From positions 1 to 50,741 of the forward strand of contig JBBISU010000020.1 in NCBI GenBank assembly GCA_037441225.1: a stretch of 50,741 bases of DNA, in the 5' to 3' direction. The translations under genes were made by a program, and so were the position numbers. The DNA comes from JBBFMJ01 sp037441225 (GTDB lineage: Bacteria; Acidobacteriota; Thermoanaerobaculia; UBA2201). Position 1 is the stretch's first letter. Each line of letters begins with the position of its first letter. Positions 25,981 to 34,438 of the stretch are shown in pieces. The notes beneath the pieces are model-generated. The model saw only the letters and a list, made by a program, of their open reading frames with translations. It was not told where the DNA came from and did no database searches.

Positions 25981-26771
25981 CACTTTTTTTTATAATTTTT
26001 TTATTTTCAATTTTTAATTATTTTATAAATAAAAATTTTTGGTCTTTAACTTACATTAAAACTTTTTTAATTTTTTATTTTTTATTTATTTTTATATTTT
26101 TACTTTCATCAATCTTAAAGTATTTGAAAAGAGAAAGAATAGCAGGACTTTTTAACCTTTCCATCTTTTTCTTTTCTTCTTTTATTTTTCTTTCTCTATC
26201 CTATTATAACAAAATTGAATTAAGCATTGGAGAAGGTGAAGGTTCTTATAACTTAGAAAAAAATGAAGGGGGGTTTCTTTCGAAAGGAAAAAATTATGAT
26301 TTAAATTTAAAAGAAATTAATGAAAAATCAATAAAGATTTTTTTTGAAAAAAAAGAATTTAATTTAAAAGAAAAGGAAGGAATTTATTTTAAAGATAAAT
26401 ATATTAAATTGAAAGGAATTTTTAAAAGTATTGAGATAAATGTATTTCAAGAAGGGGGATATAGCGAAGGAGTTTTTTTTAAATTAAAAGATGAAGAAAA
26501 CTCTTACTTTCCTTTATCAACCTTGCCATATAGAATTTATATTAAAAATATAAAAGATTTTTATAAGATAAAAATATATAGGAATAAAACTCAAGTTTTA
26601 GAAAAAGAAATTAAATTAGGTGAAATTTTTCCTTTTGATTTTTTAAACCTTAAATTAAATGAAGGTCCCCTTTGGGCTTTGTTAGAGGTAAAAAATTATT
26701 TTTCTTTTTTTTATTTTTTAATACCTTTGATATTTTTTATCCTTTCTTTTTATGATAAACTAAAAAAATGA
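25962..26771 (+). CDS. ResB-like membrane protein (reduced)
   Basis: A 269-residue protein with three membrane helices in residues 1-80, a beta-rich outer domain (about 85-240) and a final helix (FSFFYFLIPLIFFILSF). The end of the outer domain, an IYRNK segment followed by a KLGEIF-type turn before the last helix, resembles the same place in the ResB proteins at 27267 and 29279, so I read it as a shortened ResB relative. It lacks the first-helix pair spacing and length (about 390-420 residues) of a normal ResB. The gene overlaps its neighbours by 19 and 4 bases. Function is probably in heme transport or apocytochrome handling; this is inference. Confidence 0.55.
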   Translation: MVSIKLALFFIIFLFSIFNYFINKNFWSLTYIKTFLIFYFLFIFIFLLSSILKYLKRERIAGLFNLSIFFFSSFIFLSLSYYNKIELSIGEGEGSYNLEKNEGGFLSKGKNYDLNLKEINEKSIKIFFEKKEFNLKEKEGIYFKDKYIKLKGIFKSIEINVFQEGGYSEGVFFKLKDEENSYFPLSTLPYRIYIKNIKDFYKIKIYRNKTQVLEKEIKLGEIFPFDFLNLKLNEGPLWALLEVKNYFSFFYFLIPLIFFILSFYDKLKK

Positions 26772-27277
26772 AAGATTTAATTTTAATAATTTTAATTTCA
26801 ACAATTTTATTTTTTACCCTTGCAATAATTGAGGACTGGCAAAACTTTAAATTCCTTTTTTTTAAGCAAGAAATAAAAAAATTGGAATTTTCAGATGAAA
26901 TTTTAAAAACAATAGATAAATACAATACATTATTAGAGCATATATACAGATTTGAAGGTGATGAAAGGTTCCTCCAGCGCCTTCCTGCAAGTGATTTTTT
27001 AAAAGAAGAAACCTTAGAAGATTTATACTATTTAAATTCTTACCAAATAATACAGGAAATTAAATTAAAAAAGATAGAGATTTTAAAGAAAAATTTATTA
27101 AATGAAAACCAGGCAATTGTATCAACCTTAGAAGAATGGGAAATTTTTTATAAAGATAAAACTGGCCATCCCCTTCAAAAAAAGCCAATGATTTTTTCTT
27201 TAAACAATGATTATTATTTAAGGAAAGGGATTTCAGGATGGCTTATAGAAAAAATTGAAATTCCTGATGAAATTTAA
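26768..27277 (+). CDS. Small membrane-anchored protein, paralogue of 25486-25980
   Basis: A 169-residue protein with one N-terminal helix (LILIILISTILFFTLAII), a helical middle with RLPASDFLKEETLEDLYYLNS, matching VPAAKILKHEIFKEIGFLSMN in its paralogue, and a C-terminal EEW...F domain. Similarity to the 25486 product is visible along the full length, so a duplication together with the adjacent ResB-like genes is likely. The start overlaps the previous gene by ATGA and its end overlaps the next ResB gene by 11 bases. No cysteines or heme motifs are present. Function is unknown; a link to cytochrome c assembly comes from context only. Confidence 0.7.
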   Translation: MKDLILIILISTILFFTLAIIEDWQNFKFLFFKQEIKKLEFSDEILKTIDKYNTLLEHIYRFEGDERFLQRLPASDFLKEETLEDLYYLNSYQIIQEIKLKKIEILKKNLLNENQAIVSTLEEWEIFYKDKTGHPLQKKPMIFSLNNDYYLRKGISGWLIEKIEIPDEI

Positions 27278-28508
27278 AAAAATATTTTTTTCTTTAAAAT
27301 TTTCTGCTATCTTAATTTTTCTTTTGGTTTTTTTTCTTTTTTTAAATGTCTTTTTGCCTCAAGAAAGAGTCCTTGGAAAAGAAAAAATCAAAGAAATTGT
27401 AGGAGAAAATAGCTTCTTAAAATTCTTTTTTTACAAACTAAATTTTAAAGATATAACCTCATCGCCATTATTTTTTCTTATTTTATTACTCTTTTATCTA
27501 CAGCTAATTTTTTTTATTTTCAGATATTTTAAGTTAACATTAAAAAGGATAAAAATTAAAGAACCAAATTTTAAAAATTGGAAATCTTTAAAAATAAAAG
27601 GAGAGATAGAAGAAATAAAGAATTTTTTAAAAGAAAAGAGCTGGAAAGAATTTCAAATAAAAGAAAATAAATTATATTATGTTATAAATGAACTTTCCCC
27701 TTTAGGGTTTTTATTTTTTCATTTTTCTTTCCTCTTATATTTGTTGAGTGGATTTTTGTTATATTATACAAGATCTGAAAAGGAATTCTTTTTAGCTTTG
27801 AATCAGACAGTTTCACTGGAAGATGAAAGCTGGGTTTTGCAAAAGAGAAAACCAAAGATAAAAGAAAGTTTAAAAAACCTTAAAGTTTATTTAAAAAATG
27901 TAAATTTAAATCTATATAAGGAAGAACCTCTTTTATTTAAAACAGAAATAGTTTTATGGCATAATAACAAAATGATTAATGGAAATGCTGAAATAAATAA
28001 ACCTTTTAAGTATAAAACTTTAAAAGTTTATCCAGTTTTTCAAGATGATGCTTTTTTAATTCAAGTGGAAGATAAAGAGGGCTATATAATTGAAAAACCA
28101 ATTATTTTTTCTAATTGTTCAAAAAAAATTGGCAGTGCCTATAGAATTTTGGATAAAATAGAAGGAGAAATTGGATGTGAAAAAGTGCCTTATTTAAATT
28201 TATCTTACAATGGAAAAAAAGAAAAACTCCAGATGATAGAAGGAAGGGAAATAAATTTTGGTGACATAAGAGTAAAAATAATAAAAAAAGTTCCTTGGGT
28301 AAAATTTAGGGCAATAAATGAGTCAGGTTCCTTTCCATTATTTCTTGGTTTTATTTTAAGTATTTTAGGTCTCATCTTTAGATTTCTTTTCCCAAATAGA
28401 GAAATTGTTATATCAAATTCTTTAATTTACTATAAAGCAGATTATTTCCCTTCTTCTTTGAAAGAATTAATTGAAAAATTTTGTGAGGTGAAAAATGGAG
28501 CTGGTTGA
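27267..28508 (+). CDS. resB: Cytochrome c biogenesis protein ResB (System II)
   Basis: About 413 residues from ATG 27267; a TTG four codons earlier is less likely. Two N-terminal membrane helices (FSAILIFLLVFFLFLNVF and LFFLILLLFYLQLIFFIF), a third at about 150-170, a large outer domain, then a last helix (FPLFLGFILSILGLIFRF) give the ResB/Ccs1 plan. With CcsA it moves heme to the periplasm and attaches it to CXXCH motifs. No CXXC is seen in the outer domain, so thiol reduction must be done elsewhere, such as by the TlpA-like protein at 39026. It is followed at once by ccsA (14-base overlap). Its place in the EET operon indicates a dedicated apparatus for the many cytochromes upstream. Confidence 0.88.
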   Translation: MKFKKIFFSLKFSAILIFLLVFFLFLNVFLPQERVLGKEKIKEIVGENSFLKFFFYKLNFKDITSSPLFFLILLLFYLQLIFFIFRYFKLTLKRIKIKEPNFKNWKSLKIKGEIEEIKNFLKEKSWKEFQIKENKLYYVINELSPLGFLFFHFSFLLYLLSGFLLYYTRSEKEFFLALNQTVSLEDESWVLQKRKPKIKESLKNLKVYLKNVNLNLYKEEPLLFKTEIVLWHNNKMINGNAEINKPFKYKTLKVYPVFQDDAFLIQVEDKEGYIIEKPIIFSNCSKKIGSAYRILDKIEGEIGCEKVPYLNLSYNGKKEKLQMIEGREINFGDIRVKIIKKVPWVKFRAINESGSFPLFLGFILSILGLIFRFLFPNREIVISNSLIYYKADYFPSSLKELIEKFCEVKNGAG

Positions 28509-29277
28509 AGTTTTATCTTTTTATATTTCCCTTTTTCTTTATTTATTTTCAAATATTTATGGTTATTTTAATTATTTTTTTAAAAAAGATTTTAATTTTA
28601 AGAGAATTTATAAAATTACTCTTTTAGCATTCTTTTTTCATTTCTTTACAATAATTTTTAGAACAATCCTTACAAAACATATACCAGTAATAGGAAACTA
28701 TGAAAATATTTTAATGGGTTCTTTCTTTCTTGTAATATTGATTTTCTTTTTCTTTAGGAAAGAAAAATGGTTTTTGCCTTTTCTTTTTAGCTTATCTTTA
28801 AATATTATATTATTAGGTATGGCAATCTTTGCAGATCCTGAAAAAAAACCCTTATTTGCTGCTTTAAAATCCTTCTGGCTTTATATCCATATCCTCTTTG
28901 CCTGGTTTGCTTATGGTTCATTTACAGTAGCAGCAGGGGTAAGTATTACTTATCTTATAAAAAAGGAAGAGTCCTTAGAAGAGTTAATTTTTAAATTAAC
29001 TGCATTTGGGCTTGTGACAGATGCTTTAATGATAATTGCTGGTTCAATTTGGGCAAAGGATTTATGGGGTTCTTATTGGTCCTGGGATCCTGTTGAAACC
29101 TGGTCATTGCTTTCCTTTTTATTATATGGCTTAATATTACACCTTAAAATTACTTTGAAAATAAAAAGAAAAACCTTTGCTTATTTGATTATCTTTTCCC
29201 TCATAACAGTTTTAATTTCTTTTTGGGGTGTAAACTTTTTTATGGAAAAAAGTTTGCATATTTTTAATGTAGGTTAA
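28495..29277 (+). CDS. ccsA: Cytochrome c synthase subunit CcsA (System II)
   Basis: A 260-residue membrane protein with about eight helices and the tryptophan-rich heme-handling motif WGSYWSWDPVETWSL (about residues 192-206). Histidines in helices on both sides (KHIPVIGNYEN, YIHILFAWFAYGSF and the C-terminal LHIFNVG) are candidate heme ligands. It forms the CcsBA synthase with ResB. The start overlaps resB by 14 bases and a GAGGTG ribosome site is present. This is the intact one of two CcsA-type genes in the operon; the second, at 30440, has lost the tryptophans. Length and motif are normal for the family. Confidence 0.93.
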   Translation: MELVEVLSFYISLFLYLFSNIYGYFNYFFKKDFNFKRIYKITLLAFFFHFFTIIFRTILTKHIPVIGNYENILMGSFFLVILIFFFFRKEKWFLPFLFSLSLNIILLGMAIFADPEKKPLFAALKSFWLYIHILFAWFAYGSFTVAAGVSITYLIKKEESLEELIFKLTAFGLVTDALMIIAGSIWAKDLWGSYWSWDPVETWSLLSFLLYGLILHLKITLKIKRKTFAYLIIFSLITVLISFWGVNFFMEKSLHIFNVG

Positions 29278-29278
29278 A

Positions 29279-30439
29279 ATGTTAAATAGAATTTATAATT
29301 TTATTTCTTCCTTTAAATTATCAATATTTTTAACTATATCCTGTGCCCTTTATTACATTTTTTTATCAATCTGGTCCTTAAAATCACCTTCCATTGTAAT
29401 TCAAAATATATCTAAAATGCTTCCCTTTAAACTGGTATATACTTTTTTACTTATAAATACATTTTTTTGTTTAACTAAAAGGCTTCCAGAACTTTTAAAA
29501 AGCACATCAAAAAATTTAATTTATTTGCCTGAAAACTATGACTGGATTAAGGAAAGAAGAGATGGTAAGATAAAAGAAGGTTTTAAGGTTAAAAAAAGAT
29601 TTTCATCCCTTGGAACAATTTTTTTGCATTTTTCTTTCTTTTTTCTGGCATTGGGATTTTATTTATCCAATCAATCCCACACAACAGGAAAATTTTTAGT
29701 AGGAGAAGGAGAAGAGCTCCTTGTAAATAATGATGAAATAGAAAAGGTTTCACAGCCAAAGCCATTATTTAATGAGTTTCCAGATTTTAAAATAAAATTA
29801 AATAAAATAATTTATAAATTTTGGGGTGAAAAACTCTTATTTAGAGAACTTGAAGGAAAAGGAAAAATAGATGGAAAGGATTTTTCAATAAAGATAAATA
29901 AAATATATCCCTTAAATTTATATAATTTTATAAGAATAACTTCTTTTGGCTATGCTCCATCATACTTACTTTTAATAGAAAATTATCCAAAACCCTTAGA
30001 AGAAGGAGTCATAAAAATTTTTCTTTTTCCTCCTGGTACAAAAAGCTTTTTTAAAACAAAACACTTCCCCCATAAAATTTATTTATCCTTATATCCTGAC
30101 TTTTATGAAGAAAATGGGATTTTCAAAAGCAAATCAATGGAGCCAAAAAATCCAAAAATTTTAATTCAAGTTTATAGAAATAAGGTATTTTTGATGGAAA
30201 AATTAATAAATTTAGGGGATTTAATAAAAATAGAAGAATTTTCAATTGACTTTTTAAATTTATTTCCAATAATAGAAGTGGAAATTGTTCAAGACAAAGG
30301 ATTTTTAATAATATTATTTTCTTTTCTTTTAATTTTAGCTGGCTTACTTTTAAGGTTTTCAGGTAAAAGGGGAGAGATATTGATAAGAAAGGAAGATGGG
30401 GTATATAAAATTTATGGAAAAAATGTAAGGGAGTTTTAA
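29279..30439 (+). CDS. Second ResB-like protein
   Basis: A 386-residue protein with two N-terminal helices (FKLSIFLTISCALYYIFL, VYTFLLINTFFCL), a third (LGTIFLHFSFFFLALGFYL), a wide outer domain and a C-terminal helix (LIILFSFLLILAGLLLRF). That matches the ResB plan, with a phase and order of helices like 27267-28508. A serine- and His-containing turn (NQSHTTG) after helix three may bind heme. It directly precedes a CcsA-like gene by one base (stop-ATG), so the two pairs are tandem. It may serve special heme motifs, as dedicated CcsBA enzymes do in some bacteria. It could alternatively be a regulatory relative. Confidence 0.8.
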   Translation: MLNRIYNFISSFKLSIFLTISCALYYIFLSIWSLKSPSIVIQNISKMLPFKLVYTFLLINTFFCLTKRLPELLKSTSKNLIYLPENYDWIKERRDGKIKEGFKVKKRFSSLGTIFLHFSFFFLALGFYLSNQSHTTGKFLVGEGEELLVNNDEIEKVSQPKPLFNEFPDFKIKLNKIIYKFWGEKLLFRELEGKGKIDGKDFSIKINKIYPLNLYNFIRITSFGYAPSYLLLIENYPKPLEEGVIKIFLFPPGTKSFFKTKHFPHKIYLSLYPDFYEENGIFKSKSMEPKNPKILIQVYRNKVFLMEKLINLGDLIKIEEFSIDFLNLFPIIEVEIVQDKGFLIILFSFLLILAGLLLRFSGKRGEILIRKEDGVYKIYGKNVREF

Positions 30440-31228
30440 ATGCCTGAATCAAAAATATTTTTATATTTTAGAATTTTTTCTATTTTTTTAAACATCTTTT
30501 CAATATTCTTATTTTTTACAATTAAAGATATAAAAAAGAAAAATCTAATAGGACTCCTAAACTGGCTTTTTTTAATTTTTTTATGGTTTGGGCGACTTTT
30601 TACATCCAAACATTTTCCTTTTTTTGGTGCTTATGAATCCTCTTTAACAATCCTTTTTTTTACAGGAATAATTTTGCTATATTTTAACTTAAAAGAAAAA
30701 CTTCCTTCCTTTTATTTTTACCCCTTCCTATCTTTAGCATTTTTAATCCATTCAGTTTTTTATTCTAAAAATATATGGGCTATGACAATTTCTGAAAAAA
30801 GCATAATAGTATATATACATTTAATTTTTGCTTATCTTTCTTTTGGTTTGAATTTTTTAATCTTTTCATTTTCAATTTTAAAATTAAATAAAAAAGAAAT
30901 AAATTTTTCAATTATAAATAATTTATTAGTTTTTTATTTTTTTTACACTTCAATGCTAATTTTTGGTTTTTTTTATAGATTCTTGCTTTTTGGAAAAGTT
31001 GTTTCTTTTGATCCTGTTGAAACAATACATCTTTCAATGTTTTTGATTTATACAACATTAATTCATATCTCTTATTTTAAAAAGTGGAATGAAGAAAGAA
31101 TAGCAAAATATCAAATCTTTTGTTTTATTTTGTTTTTAATTTCCTATAGAATAATCCTATTTTTCCCTCCAGAGGCAACATATCATATAATAGACATAGA
31201 ATTAAGGATGCATATAATCCCAAAATAA
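30440..31228 (+). CDS. CcsA-like protein with degenerate tryptophan motif
   Basis: A 262-residue membrane protein with about eight helices in the CcsA pattern. The motif region reads LLFGKVVSFDPVETIHL (about residues 187-203): DPVET is kept, but the three tryptophans of the WGxxWxWD motif seen in the neighbouring CcsA are replaced by Gly/Lys, Val and Phe. Histidines at SKHFPFFGAYES (helix 3) and YIHLIFAYLSFG (helix 5) remain, as do C-terminal YHIIDIELRMH residues. The loss suggests altered heme handling or a non-catalytic partner of the intact CcsA. It ends the tightly packed run from 14427. Only 21 bases separate it from the next small gene. Confidence 0.8.
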   Translation: MPESKIFLYFRIFSIFLNIFSIFLFFTIKDIKKKNLIGLLNWLFLIFLWFGRLFTSKHFPFFGAYESSLTILFFTGIILLYFNLKEKLPSFYFYPFLSLAFLIHSVFYSKNIWAMTISEKSIIVYIHLIFAYLSFGLNFLIFSFSILKLNKKEINFSIINNLLVFYFFYTSMLIFGFFYRFLLFGKVVSFDPVETIHLSMFLIYTTLIHISYFKKWNEERIAKYQIFCFILFLISYRIILFFPPEATYHIIDIELRMHIIPK

Positions 31229-31236
31229 TAGAGTGT

Positions 31237-31242
31237 TATAAT
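31237..31242 (+). promoter_or_regulatory. -10 element, possible leaderless promoter
   Basis: A perfect TATAAT ends 8 bases before ATG 31250, so transcription would begin at about the start codon. No clear -35 is seen. The gene may also be reached by readthrough from the EET operon. Confidence 0.4.
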
Positions 31243-31249
31243 TAAGGGT

Positions 31250-31630
31250 ATGAAGAATTTTTTAAAAATGCTTTTAGTTTTAAATAATTATTCCCATGAT
31301 TTTGCAGCTGCTTTTTTTCTTTCAAGTGCTCTTATCTTATTTTTATTAAAAAAGGAACTGGCAAATCCAGATATCCCAAAAGAATTAAAAACTAAAATTT
31401 TTAACATTTTATCAAAAATTGGTTTAATTTCTTTTTTCTGGATAATTTTAGCAGGTATTATTAGAACTTATTTTTTTAGAAGCTTTGAATTAAACGAAAG
31501 CATAAAAAAAGGAGAAGTTAATATTTTGATTTTCAAGCACATAATTTTCTTTTTAATTACAATTTTAGGGATTTTTTTATGGAAAAGATTAAGAAAAGAA
31601 ATATATAAAAGCAACTTAAAAGCAAATTAA
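31250..31630 (+). CDS. Small integral membrane protein
   Basis: A 126-residue protein with about three membrane helices: FAAAFFLSSALILFLL, ISFFWIILAGIIRTYFF and IIFFLITILGIFLW. A histidine near the start (YSHDFA) and another in KHIIFFL could bind a cofactor such as heme. I do not recognise a named family. It lies at the end of the plus-strand block and converges with the heme-sensor kinase gene, the two stops overlapping by 4 bases. Its expression could come from its own -10 (TATAAT at 31237) or from the CcsA operon. A helper in heme or electron transfer at the inner membrane is possible. Confidence 0.65.
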   Translation: MKNFLKMLLVLNNYSHDFAAAFFLSSALILFLLKKELANPDIPKELKTKIFNILSKIGLISFFWIILAGIIRTYFFRSFELNESIKKGEVNILIFKHIIFFLITILGIFLWKRLRKEIYKSNLKAN

Positions 31631-33009
31631 ATTTTTCTTGGAAGTTCAATTATAACTTTAGTTCCTTTATTTAACTCTGAAAAAATTGAGATTTTTCCAT
31701 TCATTTCTTCAACCTTTCTTTTTACAATTGCAAGGCCTAAACCAGTTCCACCAACTTTTGTTGTAAAAAAAGGTTGAAATATTTTATTTATTTTTTCCTC
31801 ACTTATTCCACAGCCATCATCTATTACTTCAAATCTTATAATATTTTCTTCAATATAAACATTTAAAATAATTTTTCCATTATTTGAAATTGCTTGAAAA
31901 CTATTTTGCAAAACATTTAAGAGGATTTGTTTTAAAATATTTGGATCTAAAAACAAAGTAAAGTTTTCTCCATAGATATTTGTAATAAAGTTTGCATTTT
32001 TTTTCTTTAAAGTTAAACTAAACATAGTATTTAAATCCTTTAAAAAGTCTTCAATACTAAATTCAATTGGATTTGGTGGTTTTGGTTTTGCATAATCTAA
32101 GAGCTGATTTAATATGTTTAGAATCCTTTTTACTTCCTCATAAATCTGGTTTATGATTTCCATTTCTTCACTGTCTTTTTTTAACTCCTTTGACAAAACT
32201 TCTAAGGCAGAACTTATTCCAGCCAAAGGATTTTTTACTTCATGGGCAATACCTGAAGCAATTTCACCAACAAGTGCAAGTTGTTCAGCCCTTTCCATTT
32301 CTTTCTTATGAGCTTCTTCCAGTTCCATCTTTGCTTTTTTTAAACTCAAAACAAGTTCATTAAAGTATGAAATTAAAAGTCCAATTTCATCTTCTCTTTT
32401 TATTTCAACCCTAAAATCCAAATTGCCACTTTTAACTTTTTCCATACCATTGATTAATTTTTTTATTGGCTTTGAAAAAAAGTAATAATTAAAAAAGGAA
32501 ATTATCCCAATGATTAAAATTAAAATAAAAGAAATAAAAATGATTACTTTTACTTTTTTTTGACCCAAAAATTTCATTGATTTATCAATTGAAACTTTTG
32601 CTTCGACAAACCCTAAATAATTATCATTTTTTAAATGGCAATTCTGGCATAAAGCATCATTTTTTAAATGAATTTTTAAACTAATATAACTTCCTTTTCC
32701 ATTTTTTTTGCTTTTATCTTTAACCTTTGAAGTAATTAGGTTTTCTTTTTTGTTATATATATTTATCTGGGAAAAATTGTATTTTTCTATAATTTTTTTT
32801 GCAATTTCATCAATCTTCATTTTATTTGAATTAGCCAGATTTAATTTTATTTCTTCTTTTATCTTTTCCATCAAGTTCTCTTCCATAACTTTTATTGATT
32901 GAAAAAGATCATTATCATAAGAAGCAAAAACCCAATATAAAAGAATGGGGATTGCAAGTAAATGAATGAAAAAAATAGAATAGAGAATTTTAAGTTTAGA
33001 CTTTAGCAT
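31627..33009 (-). CDS. Sensor histidine kinase with a heme c motif in the sensor domain
   Basis: A 460-residue kinase. Helix 1 is at about 8-29 and helix 2 at about 153-175, and between them lies a periplasmic sensor domain with CQNCH at 121-125, a full heme c attachment site. A HAMP-like linker (about 178-230) follows, then a coiled linker, the phospho-acceptor H256 in GEIASGIAHEVKNPLAG, and the ATP domain with NVLQNSFQA, DDGCGI and GGTGLGLAIVK. The kinase part is of the NtrB/PAS-less type that partners NtrC regulators. A covalently bound heme could sense redox state, NO or CO in the periplasm. Its likely partner is the NtrC gene at 5219-6556, separated from it only by the EET block. Confidence 0.9.
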   Translation of the reverse strand: MLKSKLKILYSIFFIHLLAIPILLYWVFASYDNDLFQSIKVMEENLMEKIKEEIKLNLANSNKMKIDEIAKKIIEKYNFSQINIYNKKENLITSKVKDKSKKNGKGSYISLKIHLKNDALCQNCHLKNDNYLGFVEAKVSIDKSMKFLGQKKVKVIIFISFILILIIGIISFFNYYFFSKPIKKLINGMEKVKSGNLDFRVEIKREDEIGLLISYFNELVLSLKKAKMELEEAHKKEMERAEQLALVGEIASGIAHEVKNPLAGISSALEVLSKELKKDSEEMEIINQIYEEVKRILNILNQLLDYAKPKPPNPIEFSIEDFLKDLNTMFSLTLKKKNANFITNIYGENFTLFLDPNILKQILLNVLQNSFQAISNNGKIILNVYIEENIIRFEVIDDGCGISEEKINKIFQPFFTTKVGGTGLGLAIVKRKVEEMNGKISIFSELNKGTKVIIELPRKI

Positions 33010-34438
33010 AGTTTAAAGTTTGAGGGATCTTAATTTTAAAGTCTGGAAACTTCAAAAATTTTGATTTTAAAAAGGAACTTTTCATAATAAGTTTAAAGGA
33101 TTTCAAAATATATTTTCTCTTAAAATCATCTTCTTTTAAATTTTTAAATTTCCATATATAAAAGTCCTTATAAAGTTTTAATAAAAGATAATCTAAGTCT
33201 TTTAAAGTTAATTTTTTTGGTTTAATTATTGGCTCTATTAAATTATACTTTGAATAATCCCAAATATGAATATTTTCCTTTACTTCATTCCATAAATCAG
33301 AATAAGGCCAGGGGGTGATGCATAAAAAATGGGCAAAGTCTGGATTATAATACTTTGCAAGTTCCAGTGTTTTTTTAATTGAGTTTTTCGTATCTTCTGG
33401 AAAGCCAATTACAAAAGAGGTCTCTGATATAAATCCATATTTTCTTAAGATTTCGAGAGCATCTTTTCCCATTTGAACATTTGTATCCTTTTTAATTAAA
33501 TCAAGGGTTTCTTGATTTCCTGATTCAACTCCCACATAAATATGTATTATACCTGCTTTTTTATAAAGTCCCATTATCTTTTCATCCCTTATAATATCAT
33601 CAACCCTTGTTTCCATTAAAAAATATAAATCATTAAATTTCAAGGAAACAATTCTTTCAAGCAATTCTTTCCATCTATCTAAATCTTTTGTTGGATACTC
33701 ATCGGTAAAAAGTATAACTCTTATATTAAATTCTTTATACAATTTTTTAATTTCTTCTACCACATATTTTGGCTCCCTTCCTCTCCAAATTTTTTCCCAG
33801 AATCTTTGTTGTGAACAAAAAGAGCAATTATGGCTACAACCTCTTGATGAAGATATTGCCCCAAGTTTGCTGTTATTTAAAACAAAATATTTATAATCTT
33901 CCCAATTCAAAATTTCAAATGAAGGTTTATATTCCTCTAAATTTTTTAAAAATTCCCTTGGTTTTGTTTTTTTAATCTTTTCGCCTTCCTTAAAAGCAAT
34001 ACCCTTGACAGAATCTAAATCATCTTTTTTTATTGATTTTAAAAGATTATATAGTGTTTCTTCACCCTCTCCAATAACAATAAAATCAATATCATTGGAA
34101 TTCTCAAGTATTTCTTCATACATAAAACTTGGATGGACACCACCAAGAATAATTTTTATATTTTTATTTATTTTTTTTGCAACTTCAGCTATTTTTAAAT
34201 TTTCATTAATTGTTGCTGTTATGGCAGAAAGCCCAATATAATCTGGTTCCAATTCTTTTATTTTAAGAAAAATGTCATTTAAATTCTTCCTTTTACTCAT
34301 TGAATCAAAAATAAATGGCTTAATATTTGCAGATAAAACAGAACTTGCAAGGTAAGCAAAATTTAGTGGCATCCAGTTTCCAGCAACTTCGACAACTCCA
34401 CAATGATAAGGGGCAGTTATAAATAAAATTTTTTCCAT
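32996..34438 (-). CDS. B12-binding radical SAM protein
   Basis: A 480-residue protein. Residues 1-140 form a cobalamin-binding Rossmann domain with GGVHPSF and the GEGEETL turn, and the radical SAM core starts at about 190 with the cluster motif CSHNCSFC (CxxxCxxC). ETRVDDI, GVESGNQET and ETSFVIGFPED are core strands typical of this family, which includes BchE and methyltransferases of secondary metabolites or lipids. The gene overlaps the kinase gene by 14 bases. It shares its plan with 47292-48722 in the same window, but the two are clearly different. The substrate is unknown; the lack of a nearby pathway prevents a better call. Confidence 0.85.
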   Translation of the reverse strand: MEKILFITAPYHCGVVEVAGNWMPLNFAYLASSVLSANIKPFIFDSMSKRKNLNDIFLKIKELEPDYIGLSAITATINENLKIAEVAKKINKNIKIILGGVHPSFMYEEILENSNDIDFIVIGEGEETLYNLLKSIKKDDLDSVKGIAFKEGEKIKKTKPREFLKNLEEYKPSFEILNWEDYKYFVLNNSKLGAISSSRGCSHNCSFCSQQRFWEKIWRGREPKYVVEEIKKLYKEFNIRVILFTDEYPTKDLDRWKELLERIVSLKFNDLYFLMETRVDDIIRDEKIMGLYKKAGIIHIYVGVESGNQETLDLIKKDTNVQMGKDALEILRKYGFISETSFVIGFPEDTKNSIKKTLELAKYYNPDFAHFLCITPWPYSDLWNEVKENIHIWDYSKYNLIEPIIKPKKLTLKDLDYLLLKLYKDFYIWKFKNLKEDDFKRKYILKSFKLIMKSSFLKSKFLKFPDFKIKIPQTLNYAKV

